Assembly: GCA_021464245.1 (NCBI GenBank)
Contig: JADCRB010000037.1
Span: forward strand, 5,915,858 to 5,979,857
Direction of reading: 5' to 3'
Length of the DNA: 64,000 bases
From: Carallia brachiata
Taxonomy: Eukaryota; Streptophyta; Magnoliopsida; Malpighiales; Rhizophoraceae
Positions 34,915 to 47,111 of this stretch are shown one piece after another. The position numbers and the translations under genes were made by a program. The first letter of the stretch is position 1. The number at the start of each line of letters is the position of its first letter. The notes under the pieces are model-generated. The model had not been told where the DNA came from. It did no database searches and saw only the letters and a program-made list of their open reading frames with translations.

Positions 34915-36674
34915 AAATCGGATAGAGTTTGGACACAAGGAAGAGACTATGGAGCTCATCCATGAACCGCCATTGTAGTGTACTAGCAAGCTATGAATTG
35001 ATTTTCCGCTTTGCTTGAATTTTTTTTTTTTTGAAAAACAAAAATGTAGATAAAAGTTCTTATAAAAAAAAATGTTCAGAACTCGATGGTACTCGGAAAA
35101 AAAAAAAATTTTTGACTTGCATTTAGGATTTTTTTTATTATATAACTATGATGATAGGAATACAGTAAATTCATGTATTTTTTCTTTTTTTGTTAGAATT
35201 GATTTTCATCTAGTCAAATTATAATTTTTAACGTCTTAGTTATAAGATTTAAAATGAAATAGTTAAAAAGTTTAGAACTCAATTTTAAAGATTTTTATAG
35301 GTCTAGGATCTAAAGATACTTTTGTTTTTCTTCTAGTTTCCTCGAGAAAATCTAAAAAACCAAGACTTCCGTATGCAAGATATTGTATTTGGATGAATTC
35401 CAAAGAAATCACATCCATCTTGTGTTTTATACGTTCTCATTGTCCTGATTAAATCGTCTACCCAACAAATTCTTTGATTTGTCTTTTCTATTTTGCTTTT
35501 TACATTCATTTGATAGATTTTTTTTTTCATTTTTCCAAATTTTCAAATTTGAAATTATTGAATTTTCTTGTCTTTCTTTGAACGCCTAGTTTTAGAAACC
35601 CGGATTGCTAGAAAGTGTCATATCGCTTGTTGGGGCTTCGTTGATCCCATCCCTACTCCCAACTGTCGATAAGTTAATGTTATATATTATAGCCCCCTCA
35701 ATAATATGGGTCTGCATATGAGAAATTCCAACTGATATCAGTTGGGGAGAGATTACATTGTCATCTGTTTTGAAACCCATATTCTGTTTTTCTTGGTGTG
35801 TATGTGTGCCGAGATAAAGTACCACTATTGGTCTACATATTTGTGAATTACCTTTTAAGTAATTTCATAAAATTTTATTCATGTAACATCTAATTATAAA
35901 GCGAAAAAATAAGTTCACTAATGATTACATTTTTTTTTCTCTAATCTTTTAGCGTATAAACAAAAGGAAGTTGCTATTTCTTTGAAAATAATTACTTAGA
36001 AAAAAATATAATGAAAGAAACAACATTTTGGTGCGACAACAATTAATAATGGATGCGTCAATTAGGCATCTACAGTTGCGTACAATTAGGAGATGACATA
36101 CTAAAGAATTTTAATTGATGGCAGAATTGAGAGCCTAGAATTTTAATCTCAAATTTTTGGTTAAATCAACTTGATAAGTTTTCCTTAATTAATTTTATTT
36201 GAAAATGAAAGTAAAACTGAAAACATAATTAAGGGCAAATAGTGACATATAGTACAAAATTTTGTACGATTTTTTATTAATATGTTTTTAAGTTGATGTA
36301 ATAAGAAATTTTTTGTCATTTTATTTTTATTTTTTAAAATTAAATTTGAGATAGATTTATTATTATTTTAAAATTTAGAATTTTTTACAAAATTTCATTA
36401 AAAAATTTTTGTGATGATTGTCTCACGGAGGTGACACTGAGAAGCGGATCAGGACAGACAGACAAGACACGCGTAGCAACTGCGGCTTCTGGCCGCCACA
36501 CATGTTTGTTAGAAACCAGCCACGTCTACAATATTTTGGGATCGGCCGGGAAGTTTTGGAACTCGTTTTGAACGGCCTTTTCCGATCCAAAAAAAACCAG
36601 CAGCTTTCTTATCCAAAATGCCAGGTGGCAACTTCTGGTTAGGAGCACCGTTAAAAAAGCAACCATTGGCAACC
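34915..36674. other. Intergenic DNA upstream of the LEA gene
   Basis: No gene recognised. AT-rich up to about 36.4 kb, then more GC-rich DNA with CGCG and ACGT-type motifs that probably belongs to the LEA promoter. Confidence 0.5.
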
Positions 36675-36682
36675 CACGTGTC
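36675..36682 (+). promoter_or_regulatory. ABRE-like element 1 of the LEA gene
   Basis: CACGTGTC, a G-box type abscisic-acid response element, 178 bases upstream of the LEA start codon and about 65 upstream of the TATA box. Confidence 0.65.
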
Positions 36683-36696
36683 CTTTTCAATTAAAA

Positions 36697-36704
36697 TACG
36701 TGTC
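36697..36704 (+). promoter_or_regulatory. ABRE-like element 2 of the LEA gene
   Basis: TACGTGTC, 22 bases after the first element. Two close ACGTGTC cores are the arrangement expected for ABA- and dehydration-responsive genes. Confidence 0.65.
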
Positions 36705-36738
36705 GACTAACCAAGAAATTAGCAGGAACTTCGTCAAG

Positions 36739-36748
36739 TATATATAAT
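36739..36748 (+). promoter_or_regulatory. TATA box of the LEA gene
   Basis: TATATATAAT, about 110 bases upstream of the ATG at 36853, in keeping with a leader of about 75-80 bases. Confidence 0.75.
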
Positions 36749-36852
36749 GAAAGGCAACTGTCCTGACAAAGACCATCTGAGTGTCAGCCTCCGAAAAATT
36801 TTGAGTAAGTGTTTTTGAACGTGAAAAAGGCACAGAGATAGAGAGTGTGAAA

Positions 36853-37915
36853 ATGCAGTCCATGAAGGAAACCACGTCCAACGTTGCCGCCTCCGCCAAG
36901 GCTGGCTTGGAGAAGACCAAAGCCACCATGCAAGAGAAGGTGTGTAGTTTTTTGACCCTTTATTGAATTGTTTCTTTTCGCAGGTTTTCTGTTCCTTTTT
37001 CTCCCCTTAATTCTTCTTTTGAACCTGTTATTGATTGTTGATGCAAATACAATCTATGCAAAGGATCGTCCAATGGGGTTAGGGTCATTTCATTTCTTTT
37101 ATTACATGTTACGAGACGTTGTAGGCTTTAAAAATTAGGCCTTGGTTCTCGCTATAAAGTCACTAACAATTTTGAATGTATAAATGCAACTGATTATATT
37201 AAAGAACGAATGGACCACACAACCTGTCCCACATAATTGTTACTTTAAAACGTTAAAATGTCATGCATGTGGGCCTCGTGTTTGCATGATCTTTTACAGA
37301 TTTTTCTTTTATTGTTTTTGGGTCAAAATTTATGATTAGTTGAAATATGTCGTGTAAAGGGTCTTTGTTTTTGTGATAATTTTTACAAGTGGAAATTGAC
37401 GAAACACAATTGTATAGGTGGAGAGGATGACAGCACATGACCCGGAACAGAAAGAAATGGCAACCCAGAAGAAAGAAGAGAGGAAGGCCGAAGCAGAATT
37501 GAACAAACAGGAGGCGCGTGAGCACAACGCGGCGGGGAGACAGGCTGCATCCGCCACTGGTGGCCAGGCGCGATATACCACAGGTGGGTCATATGGGACA
37601 ACCGGTACAGGTGGGCCGGCTTATGGGACTACTGGCATTGGAAGTGGCATGGAGACCCATACCCACTCCACAACTGGGGCCACTGGCCATCCCATGGGTG
37701 GGACCCAACAGATGTCTGCCATGCCGGGCCATGGAACCGGCCAGCCATATGGTGGGGTGGTGGAAGAGGGCGTGGTTCGGACTCGCCCAACAGGGATGCC
37801 AGGAGAGGCCACAGGCCACAATACTCGCGTTGAAGGCACTGGATATGGGCTTGACAGCGCTGGGAATCGCAGCACTGCACCTGGGTCTGGGTATGGGACA
37901 GGTGGCAGCTATTAG
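36853..37915 (+). CDS. Late embryogenesis abundant protein, LEA_1 (D-113) family
   Basis: LEA_1 proteins are hydrophilic, largely disordered proteins that protect membranes and enzymes during desiccation. The exons are 36853-36939 ([20 protein letters not shown]... to MQEK) and 37418-37915 ([19 protein letters not shown]...), with intron 36940-37417 and phase 0. The product is 194 residues. The first 75 or so form the Lys/Glu/Ala-rich amphipathic LEA_1 region, including the family pattern [16 protein letters not shown]; the rest is Gly/Thr/His-rich ([12 protein letters not shown] repeats) and ends GTGGSY. The single intron after MQEK is the usual LEA_1 position. Two ABRE-like sites and a TATA box lie just upstream, suggesting ABA and drought or seed-maturation expression (inference). 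No lesion seen. It resembles LEA4-5/LEA46-type long members more than the short ones. Confidence 0.93.
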
Positions 37916-38242
37916 TTTTATAGAAAAAATAAAGAATAATCCATGTAACGCTTATGTTGATGTTGTTCACTTGCGTCGTAAGGTTTTTGTTTTTGCCGTG
38001 TGACCTCGGGTTTCATTGTGGTGGGTGGACATGTAATGTGTCGTTTTGGATTATCTTGCTAAATAAAACCAATCGTCGTATTAGTAAAGAGGATGCCCCT
38101 CATTTTATCTCTTATTACGTTGTTATTTCAATAGTTAAGTCAAATAATAAAAATTAAAAAGGGGAAGGAGCTAATTTCGCCATTGTACCAAATGAGGATC
38201 GCCATGTGTTACTTGTTGCCTAGTAGTAAATCCAATTTTCTA

Positions 38243-38717
38243 ACTGTGTTTGGATAAAATTCTTGAGAGAGAGAAAAGTGAGGGAGAAAAAAGTGGAGGA
38301 GAGGATCATTAGAGAAATAGAATATTTTCTATCTTCTGTTTGGAAAGAGCTGATGGGAGTAATGAAAATTATAAATTCTTTTGTTTGGAAAATGGTGGAA
38401 AGTGAGGAAAAAGAATAGAAAATGTGTTGAAATAACAATTTTATCTTTTATAATAAATTCTATTAAAATATTTTATTTAAGTAAAATTGTAATTTTTAAA
38501 TTATATAAGGGTAATTGAGTCATTTAATAAATTTAGTAGGAGAATTAACAACTTTTCTCCCATTTTTTAGAGCATTAATTTTGGTGGGGTAGGAGAATTA
38601 GAAAAATTAAAACTTTCCTCTCCCTCACTTTTCAAACATTTTCTAAATACAACAATTTACTTTAATCCTCTCACTTTTCTCTCCCTCTCTCCACTTTCCC
38701 CCCCCCCAAAATACAGT
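38243..38717. mobile_element. MITE of about 475 bp with inverted ends
   Basis: The left end ACTGTGTTTGG pairs with the inverted right end ACTGTATTTTGG. Both are followed by purine-rich GAGAGA...AAAAGTGAG stretches, and the right end has a run of nine C. The core is AT-rich with no coding capacity. No clear target-site duplication, so the superfamily is uncertain. Confidence 0.6.
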
Positions 38718-40497
38718 GCTAATGGCTTTCCGTCGTTTGCCGTTGGCCAAATAAAAACTTGGCGCAGACAAATTGCCTAGAAACATGGCTATAGAAACTA
38801 CATTTTTAACCTCAATTTAGTCTAAAAGGGGCCAAAAGTGGACCTCAAATTGAGTCCGCGTGGCAACGGCCACACGACTTTCTGATATGGGTAAACGGAA
38901 TCCAATTACTGCAAAACAACCAACTGATGCCACTCTGAGAGGATTGTGCATCGCAATTGGCAAAACATTGATTTAAGCTAACAACCAAAGGGTATTGCCA
39001 CAGATGAATATACCACGACATGGGATAATTCCCCATGAACTCATTTAATTAATCAGAATTTTCTTTCTGTTTTTTTTTAACTTTTCTTTAAGTAAGTAAT
39101 TACAGTTGCCGAATCATTTGTGGTTTCCTCGGCGCAGTGGCGCTCTTAGTAAAGGAACCGATCTCTTTTTTGCCAGTAGCCTCCATTGATTCCCTGACGT
39201 GGTCATTTGTTACGGCTGACATAGTCGAGATCCAAGTTAGACCATGTACTGGCCTTTTTTGACTTAGTACAATTTTGGTGATTGGGCCAGCCCTATATTT
39301 TTGGACCTTTCCATTTTTTTTCCGAGCGCCTCAGCCCGGAGAGATAGAGGGGGATTCTTTTGGTCAGCTGCCTAGCTTAGCTGGTTAAAAAAAGTTATCT
39401 TAAATGTATAGCTATTTAAATTAAATTTGTTTCCCTAACTCAATTTATTTTTTAGTCTGATAATTATTAGTTACCGTTCAATGTTCACACGCCAAATGTT
39501 CGGGAGTTCCTGTATTCAATCCTTTTCCTTCTTCTTGTTGCTGGATATCTCGTTTGTGCACATCTTCTCTTTGTTTCCCTAGCCCGATCCTAGTAATAAC
39601 GGAGGCAAACGGTACAATATTAATTTTAGTTATATTTAGCCAAGGTAACGAATTATTCGACGTTACATTAAGAATTTAAATTTTTTTTTTTTAGCAATAA
39701 GAGTTTAGATATTTTACTAGTTAAGAGTTTAAATATTTAGTTTAGAGGTGTTATGTTAATCTTTGTACAATGAAATCCACGACATTTATAAAAGAAAAAC
39801 CTAAATTAATTTGTTTTACAATTTAGTATTGAAACTTAAACTACTAACTCTCCCTGCTAAGAAGTTGGTGTCAGAGTCTTTTCGAACACACGCAACAGTT
39901 AAAAATTTAAATTTAAATTTTTTAAATTGTGATTTCTAAGTTTAAAAGGAAATTTGAAGTTTATTCATAATAATATGACAGAATTACTTTCATTATACAA
40001 CTTGTATAATAAATTTTTTAATAGAAAAAAAAAGTATTATCAAAATAATGTCACAGCTAACATAAAGGTGTCAAATAAAAATTGATTTTATATAAGTGCT
40101 CTCAATAAAAGAATAGAAAATTAAATTACAGTGGGAACGAACTTTGTTACGTCCGATTACCCATACCATAGCTGTTGTGGTCAGCAATTTCTAAGTGGAG
40201 ACATGCATAAGAAAAGCTAGCAACCAGGAAAGCCTTATCACCAGTGTTGTTTTTGCGGCATGCTGGTTGGAGCCTATTCCTAGGGAGCAAGCATATCTAT
40301 CCACGACATTTTCGTCTCAAGATTTGTGCAGATTGAAAAGTGACTGATTTTTTAAAATTAAATTAATAATTTTTAAAATATAAAAATAATAAATATTTTT
40401 AAAATATTAACTTTTATTTTAAAAATATCAACTATTATTTTCACTAAAATAAACCTCAAATAAAAAGTAATGAGACGCTAAAATTTCTCATTCTTAG
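38718..40497. other. Intergenic DNA 5' of the transporter pseudogene
   Basis: No gene recognised. The last 170 bases (about 40330-40497) are an AT-rich block loosely resembling the repeats at 43470-43660 and 60491-60673. Confidence 0.5.
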
Positions 40498-43329
40498 GGT
40501 GTTGCTTCTGACAGATTTGGAAGAAGGTGGGCCCTATCCCTTCTTCTTTATTTATTTATTTATTTTCCTTCTTCTTCTTCATCTAAACCTCTTGACCCTT
40601 TACTTGCTCTTCCTCTTTTGTTTTTCTTGTTTTTTTTTTTCTCATGCATTCAGCGAAACTTTTGAGTACCTATATGCATTACAGTTGCTTTCTTCTTTGA
40701 CTCGATATTTATTGCAAATTACCAATGATGCTTTTCTATTTTCTGAACGGTATCCTGTTACTCTTGCCTTTTTTTTTTGTTCCCCTTCTTTGTTCTTTCA
40801 AGCAGTCACTCAATAGGCTAATTATGTTTTCCTCAGAATTCTTCAGAAAAGGATTTCTTTTTACGGCAGTAGTTACTTCTGGAGCTGGTTTTCTGGGCTT
40901 CATCGCCCCCAAGTATGTTACGTTGCTAATTTCTAGGTGTTTTGTTGGCCTTGGTCTGGGAGGTGGTCCTATACTCTTTGCCTGGTTTTTAGAGTTTGTG
41001 CCCGCACCAAACAGAGGAATCTGGATGGTTATCTTCCAGACCCTATGGTCTCTTGGAACAATTATTGAGGCCGCACTGGCATGGGTATGCTTATAATTCT
41101 TAATTTACCCCTTTGGTGCTCCTAATCCACCTTTTGAGAAGCAATAGTATTCGTACACAACTTGGTCTCAAATTGTTATCCCATATTTTTGGGCTATCAA
41201 TAAGGAAATAATAGTGGTGAATGGGAATGCATGTGATCTTTTGGTGTAGTTTGTGTAGGCTATTAAGACCAATGTTTTTAGGCTTTCGGTTTAGATTTAT
41301 CTCTTGGAGTGGTATGCATATGATATTAAGATCTATGCCATTGTTTGATGTTATTAGTTTCTGATGTTTTAAATTTACGGAGGGATTCTGGGATTTGGTA
41401 AATGCCCAGCTTTGACTGAAGGGCCATAGTTGTCATGATCTCTGCCATCATTTATGAACATGTCATCTTCCAAGCATTATTTCAGTGACAAGTTGCTTAC
41501 ATTTTCCGTTAATCAACTCTTTGTATTATTTTTTTTAAAGAAAATTTTGCTAAGGACTGCAAGTAATAACTGATTAATCCACTATTGCTTCGGCACCAGA
41601 TATATTAGTCATGGCTTGCATTTGATGCTTGGACCACTTAGGATCTTAGCACCTGCTCTCATTGCATGTTTCAGTTGTTTGAGAGCTCTCTGCCATTGAA
41701 GTTTCAATAACTAATCCGAATCTAGAGTACGGGCTAATTTGGGTGTCTCAGCCTTCAAACTTTACTTCATGCACAGTTTTCCTGGTTTAGGAATATTTGC
41801 ACAATAGATTATAAAGCATGTACATGGAAATTCACCTGAGTCACTAAGGTATTTATGCTTAAAGGGTAAGAAAGATGATGCCGAAAGAATTCTGGGGAAA
41901 CTGGCAATACTAAATGGAAAAATTGCCTTCAGGCGTCCTGGTTACCAACAACAAATTTGAGACACAAGGAAACAACCTCCTTTGGCTACAAAATGCACAA
42001 TCATTATTGTCAGGTGAAAAAGAAAATCTCATTGCCTCTAACGAGTGGAATGATTGTGATATGGGTGTGATCGAATCGCTGTTAACACTTCTTTCACCAA
42101 GATTAATTAGATCAACCTTGCTTTTGTGGATAGTGTTCTTTGGAAATTTCTTTTCGTATTACGGCCTTGTTTTGCTCACCACAGAGTTGAATAATGGGGC
42201 TAATCAATGCCATCAAACTGAAATACAATCAAAGAACTCTACCCGGGTTGATTATGCAGGTGTTATCATTACTAGTCTTGCAGGTATAGTATTTCTATTG
42301 TTGTTTGATACTTTGGATTAATCCAAGGAAGGGGATGAACATCTAATTTTTACTATGTTTCAAGAGTTTCTGGTGTACATCCTGTCAGCCATCACAGTTG
42401 ATAAACTTGGTCGGAAACTTTCCACGGCGGCAATCTCGGTGGTGTCGTGCATCTTATTGCTGCCATTGTTGGTTCATCAGTCTACAGGTCTAACAACAGC
42501 TCTTCTCTTTGGAGCTAGAGCAAGCATCACAGCGGCATTAACAATAATCTATATATATGCACCAGAGGTGAGCGATTGGAGTTATGTAAATGCAATGAGC
42601 TATTTCTTATTGTACTCTTTTCTTTCCCTCTACGCTATGTAAATATATATAAAGAAAGAAAAAAAGAACTAAAAGGGAAAATTTGAAAGATAATATTTGT
42701 TAAGTATGCCGAAAGCCAACCCATGCACTAAACTGATTATATATTACTTTGAAGTGCAATTGCTTTAATCCCTACGTTTCACACTTCACTAGTTAAACGA
42801 CTAATTTGTCAATTGAAAAAATTGACATGATGAAATTGTTGCCTAATTAACAAGTTACAAATGATTATTTCTTCGTGCTTTCTGCGGGAGGGGCTATGAT
42901 TTATCTTCTGTTTATAGTTCGACCCCTCCTCTGATTTGTGTGTGAGGTTAACATTAGTTGGTAAGTTGTGACATTTTGTTATATTAGGCGTTTAGTAGTG
43001 TCATCGACTTAAGTGCATTTGTTTGATGGTCGCACTTATTTGTATTGTTGGTAAAATGTAAATGTTAGATGTACCCAACCTCGATGAGAACTACTGGAGT
43101 TGGAGTTGCGAGTGCTATGGGAAGAATCGGTGGGATGGTCTGCCCTCTCGTGGCAGTAAGTTTGGTGGAAGGATGCAAGCAAACCGCGGCAATCCTCTTG
43201 TTTGTGGGCGTGCTATTTGTGTCCGGGTTATGTGTATTGTTTTTTCTATTGGAAGCCAAGGGCCATCAATTGGTAGACACCATTAGGATGTCCAGTGCAG
43301 ATGCAAACCCTGGAAACGGACTTCCCTGA
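40498..43329 (+). pseudogene. OCT7-like: Broken MFS transporter, NIAP / organic cation-carnitine transporter 7-like
   Basis: The intact family has 12 membrane segments and carries nicotinate or other organic ions. Recognised pieces: 40498-40526 (GVASDRFGRR, the MFS loop 2-3 motif), 40848-41084 (KGFLFTAVV...GLGLGGGP...EFVPAPNRG...AALAW), 41865-about 42289 (KKDDAERIL..., then LPSGVL...LLLWIVFFGNFFSYYGLVLLTTELNN), about 42363-42567 (FLVYILSAITVDKLGRK...YIYAPE), 43057-43329 (MYPTSMRTTGVGV...ending GNGLP). Splice signals join most pieces in phase. Defects: no N-terminal exon with membrane segments 1-2 (an in-frame stop precedes GVASD), the exon that should encode the LGWRW/SESPRYL region is not found in 41085-41864, and an extra A in the run at 41918-41922 shifts the frame. 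It is therefore a pseudogene. Confidence 0.85.
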
Positions 43330-43469
43330 CCCCAAAAACCCACCAAAGATTCTTTGTCGAATAGAATTGAGCCAAATTCTCTTATAGGCAGATAGAATAC
43401 GATGCATTAATAATATTATTTGGTATACTGTGTCAGAAATATGCTTTATTCTCATCTTTAGAAAGAGAA

Positions 43470-43660
43470 AATATTGGTATCTCGAGTGTATTTGTCTCGG
43501 AAAGTGTCCCGATTAAATTACGACTGATATTTTTGAAATGAAAATTGATATTTTTGAAACATTTATTATTTTTACATTTCAAAAAATAACAATTTTATTT
43601 TAAAAATATTAATCATAGTTTCAACTGAAATACTATTCGAAATAAAAACGTCCGCAAAAT
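43470..43660. repeat. AT-rich foldback repeat, possible MITE
   Basis: Inverted-repeat layout with CTGATATTTTTGAAATG left of an AT core and GTTTCAACTGAAATACT right of it. It shares CTGATATTTTT and CAACTGAAATACT/CAATCGAAATACT blocks with the clearer element at 60491-60673. Borders approximate. Confidence 0.45.
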
Positions 43661-45753
43661 GTATGCTTGCTCCTTTAAAAATTAGCCATGCAGCCAGCTA
43701 TGTCACTTTTGGTTGCCGACTGGACTGTCTGTGGAGATTGTTAATTTGATTATTTTTTTTTTAAATCTATAGTGGGAAGGGTCATAAAGTCATTGTAGGA
43801 AGGGGCGTATGAAATTGACGGAGAAATCGAATCCCATTAGGGACAGGAGAGGCACTGCCTATTAGCCACTTGGTTGATGCCAAGTTCTCTGTTAGCATGG
43901 AGTCTGGAAAATGGGACGTGTGTGTTTGTTTTAAATTTGTATATTTGATTGACGATGATGGAATCATTCGTTACGCTCGTTTCTCTCGTTTTCATGATCA
44001 CATCCCAACGCCCTGAAAGAGTTATCCCTCTTTGATCAGAAAAGAAGAGTTTTCCATTCGCAGAATATATATAAAAGAAGATCATTTCTTTTTTATTGTT
44101 GTCACGGTTCCTATTGGTCTTCCATGGCAGTCACTATTACTGGTCTCAATATGCCCAACCATGTCTAAATTAAGAAAAACGTGTGGCCGTAATAGCATGC
44201 CATCTAATCTACTCTAATCTATCTAATTTAATAACAATAATATAAATGACTAGTTGAGAAAAAATTTTCCTTAAACCTAACTTTATAATAAATATTTTTT
44301 CTAATTAAAAAATTTAGATTTGGCAAACTTTTTATTTTTCTAGATCACACAAAAAAGGCAATAAATCTATTTAATCAAATAATTTATGACAATGAATCAG
44401 TTACGAAATACCATTATGGTAAATAATGAACCAATTTATGCATTTCAATTATGATTTAACCAGTGCATGCATTTCCACCCTACAATTATGGTAAATGAGT
44501 AACGTTTCAAATCATTTCAAATGTACACGTTACTATACAAATTATTTATTTGAGCCCTATTTTGTTTGCATAAAAAAGAAAGATACCATATGAAATATTG
44601 GATCCAGAAGCAACATATGAGTCAATCACAAAAGAAGATATTGACAGATGAAGAGCACTCCCACAGGCAAGCTCTTTCTATGGCACTTCAACAGCAATTG
44701 TCTTAGAGATTTGATGGATCTATGTTTAGGAGATTTGTTCTACTAGTTTTTCAAGAAGAAGCCTCTTTACTTCTTTCCCCAATAAAAAACAGATTACTCA
44801 CTTTACTTGGGGTACTTGAATTTTAGGCCCTTCTACTTTGCTTTCACTATTAAATATATTTTTTTTCTTTTTTATGTTGGTGACGAGTTAAGAATTACCA
44901 AATTAAAAACCTCATCCCTGGAATGCCACTACACAACCGGTAATTTTTCTTATGTTATTACATAATTTTTGTCTCTATATATTATTATCGTTAGCTGAAG
45001 AATGGTATCATTCTTAACTGTCATTGTTTAGCTATAATAAAATTCAAATAACTGTCGATCAGGTTGACATTAAAATTGAAATTGAAAGGCAAATGGCCCG
45101 AATGAGGGAATGTATCCAAGTAATGTAATCTCTCAGTGAGTTGGCGGAAAGAGATGGCCAAAAGCATTGCCTTCGTGGGGGCTGGCTGGGGCGTGTTAAA
45201 ACACTCAATGAGTATAATTTAACTCTAATACCTCATAGTAGAATTACTCTGAGAAGATAATAAAATTTGAGCAAAAGAATTTATTCATTCAAAAGAACTG
45301 ATGTAGACGACTTAATAATAGTTTTCAAAGAAATGACTATTATATGTTCAAGGACCAAAAGATTTGTATATTTACAGCCACTATTTCTTTTTCCTGAAAT
45401 TATTTCCAAATAAAAATCATCTTTGCGTTCCCAATTGATGCCTTTGCCACTAATCATGATGAATTTTCTACTACAACTTGAAGCAACGAAAGAGATTGTC
45501 ATCTTGCAAAGAAAGCTTTGGGAGGAAGAAGCATAGTAGTGGAGAAACCTCCTTTTGAAAAGAAAGGTCAGGATTTTAGGATTATACAAAGATTATCAGG
45601 ATTTTATCATGAACAAGTGAATTAACTATCTGTTTGCTATATAGATCCCAAAAGGTTCATATTCGATAAAAATACTAAAAAATTGTTATTTATCTATAAA
45701 ATTTTTATCATGAACCGCGTAACGCACGGACATTAGTCTAGTATATATTATAA
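43661..45753. other. Intergenic DNA, no gene seen
   Basis: AT-rich with scattered short open frames lacking recognisable domains (for example 43837-44085 and 45281-45589, both minus). Confidence 0.5.
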
Positions 45754-45761
45754 ATGTGAAT

Positions 45762-46484
45762 CAAGGTTCACAGAACCGAACCGGTCATTGAACCGGAAAG
45801 CTGAGAGGTTCAAGGTTCAACCGGTTCGACCGGTAAAACCGCGGTTAAACCGGTAAAATCGGTATTTAATATTAAATATATTAAAATTAAATTTTTATAT
45901 AACTTATATAATTGTATAAAATGTTATATTATATAAGAATGATAATAAATATTTAAAATAAAATACATTTTAAGAATTATATTAATATTTACATATATTA
46001 AGGATATTACAATTAGTATATTTAACAAAATATAATTTATAAAAATTAATTAAAAAAATTTTAAAGATTAATTTTATATTGAAAATTAATTTTATATTGA
46101 AAAATTTTTAATATTTAAAAATATATTTAACAAAATAAACAAAATAGTGATTAAATATTAATTTTATAATTTTAAAGATTAAATTGAAAATTTTAATCAA
46201 TTGAGGACTAAATTAAAATTTTTAGTTAAAATTAGAGTCTTAATTATAATTTAGATAAAGTTTTGGGTCAAATTATAATTTAAAATTTTTTGGTTTAAAC
46301 TGAACCTATTCAACCATCCGATTTTTTGCCGTTTTTTCGGTTTTTGACCTATTTTTTCGGTTTTTGACTGGTTTTTTCGGTCCAGTCCAAATTTTATTTT
46401 TAAGTTTGAACCGGACCGGATAAGGGACCGGTTCCCAATTTTTCCGATTGAACTGACCAATCCGGTCCAATTCTTTCATCCTTG
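45762..46484 (+). mobile_element. Non-autonomous hAT-type element, copy B (723 bp)
   Basis: Begins CAAGG and ends CCTTG, flanked by a perfect 8-bp duplication ATGTGAAT (45754-45761 and 46485-46492). The ends carry ACCGGTT-type repeats and the core is AT-rich. It is the inverse-orientation relative of 26306-26953: both have an AACCGCGGTT-like block near one end and a GGACCGG-type block near the other. Defines the family borders better than copy A. Confidence 0.85.
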
Positions 46485-46886
46485 ATGTGAATGCGTTGCT
46501 GGTCTTCCCATGCTCAAATATTATAACACTCTTCAACATTGGTTTTTTTTTAAAAAAAAACTGTTTTAGGCGCATGAGTAACGAAAAGGAAGTGGCAATT
46601 AATTAATATGTTTAGAAAAAAAAAAAACAATTGGCTTTTTCTCTTGACTGCCTAGATGCTTGTTTTCATGCTTTGCTTTTCGGGCAGGTGGGCTCGGCGC
46701 GGGGGGTGGGGTTTGTTGTGTGGTGGGGGTGGTTTCCACAAGGTCGGGCTACAAAAGTTTGGGAAACACTTTTAACGGCGCGAGAGAGTTGCACAACGAA
46801 AATACTTCGTAGCAATGTATAAATAAAAATATAGTAAATATATAATAAAAATATAATAAATATATAATAATTTAGATTATTTAAAC

Positions 46887-46985
46887 ATAAAAAATATATT
46901 AAATTTAAAAATATAAAAATAAATTAATTATTAAATATTATTAAATTAACTACACTTCTCATTTAATGTATCTATATAATTAAAC
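46887..46985 (-). repeat. AT-rich dispersed repeat, reverse copy
   Basis: On the minus strand reads GTTTAATTATATAGAT, then TTAATTTAATAATATTTAAT and TTTAATATATTTTTTA, the same block order as 3589-3690. Confidence 0.5.
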
Positions 46986-47087
46986 TTACTGAACAATAAT
47001 TGAGTGGTGGATGGGTGGGCATCAGTGTTTCACAGTTACTAAATAGTCCCCACTACACTCACCACTACCACTACAGATACCAGTGCC

Positions 47088-47111
47088 ACTGCCACTGCCA
47101 CTGCCACTACC
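47088..47111. repeat. (CCACTG)n short tandem repeat
   Basis: About four CCACTG units within a longer CCACTAC-rich stretch that starts near 47049. Non-coding. Confidence 0.8.
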
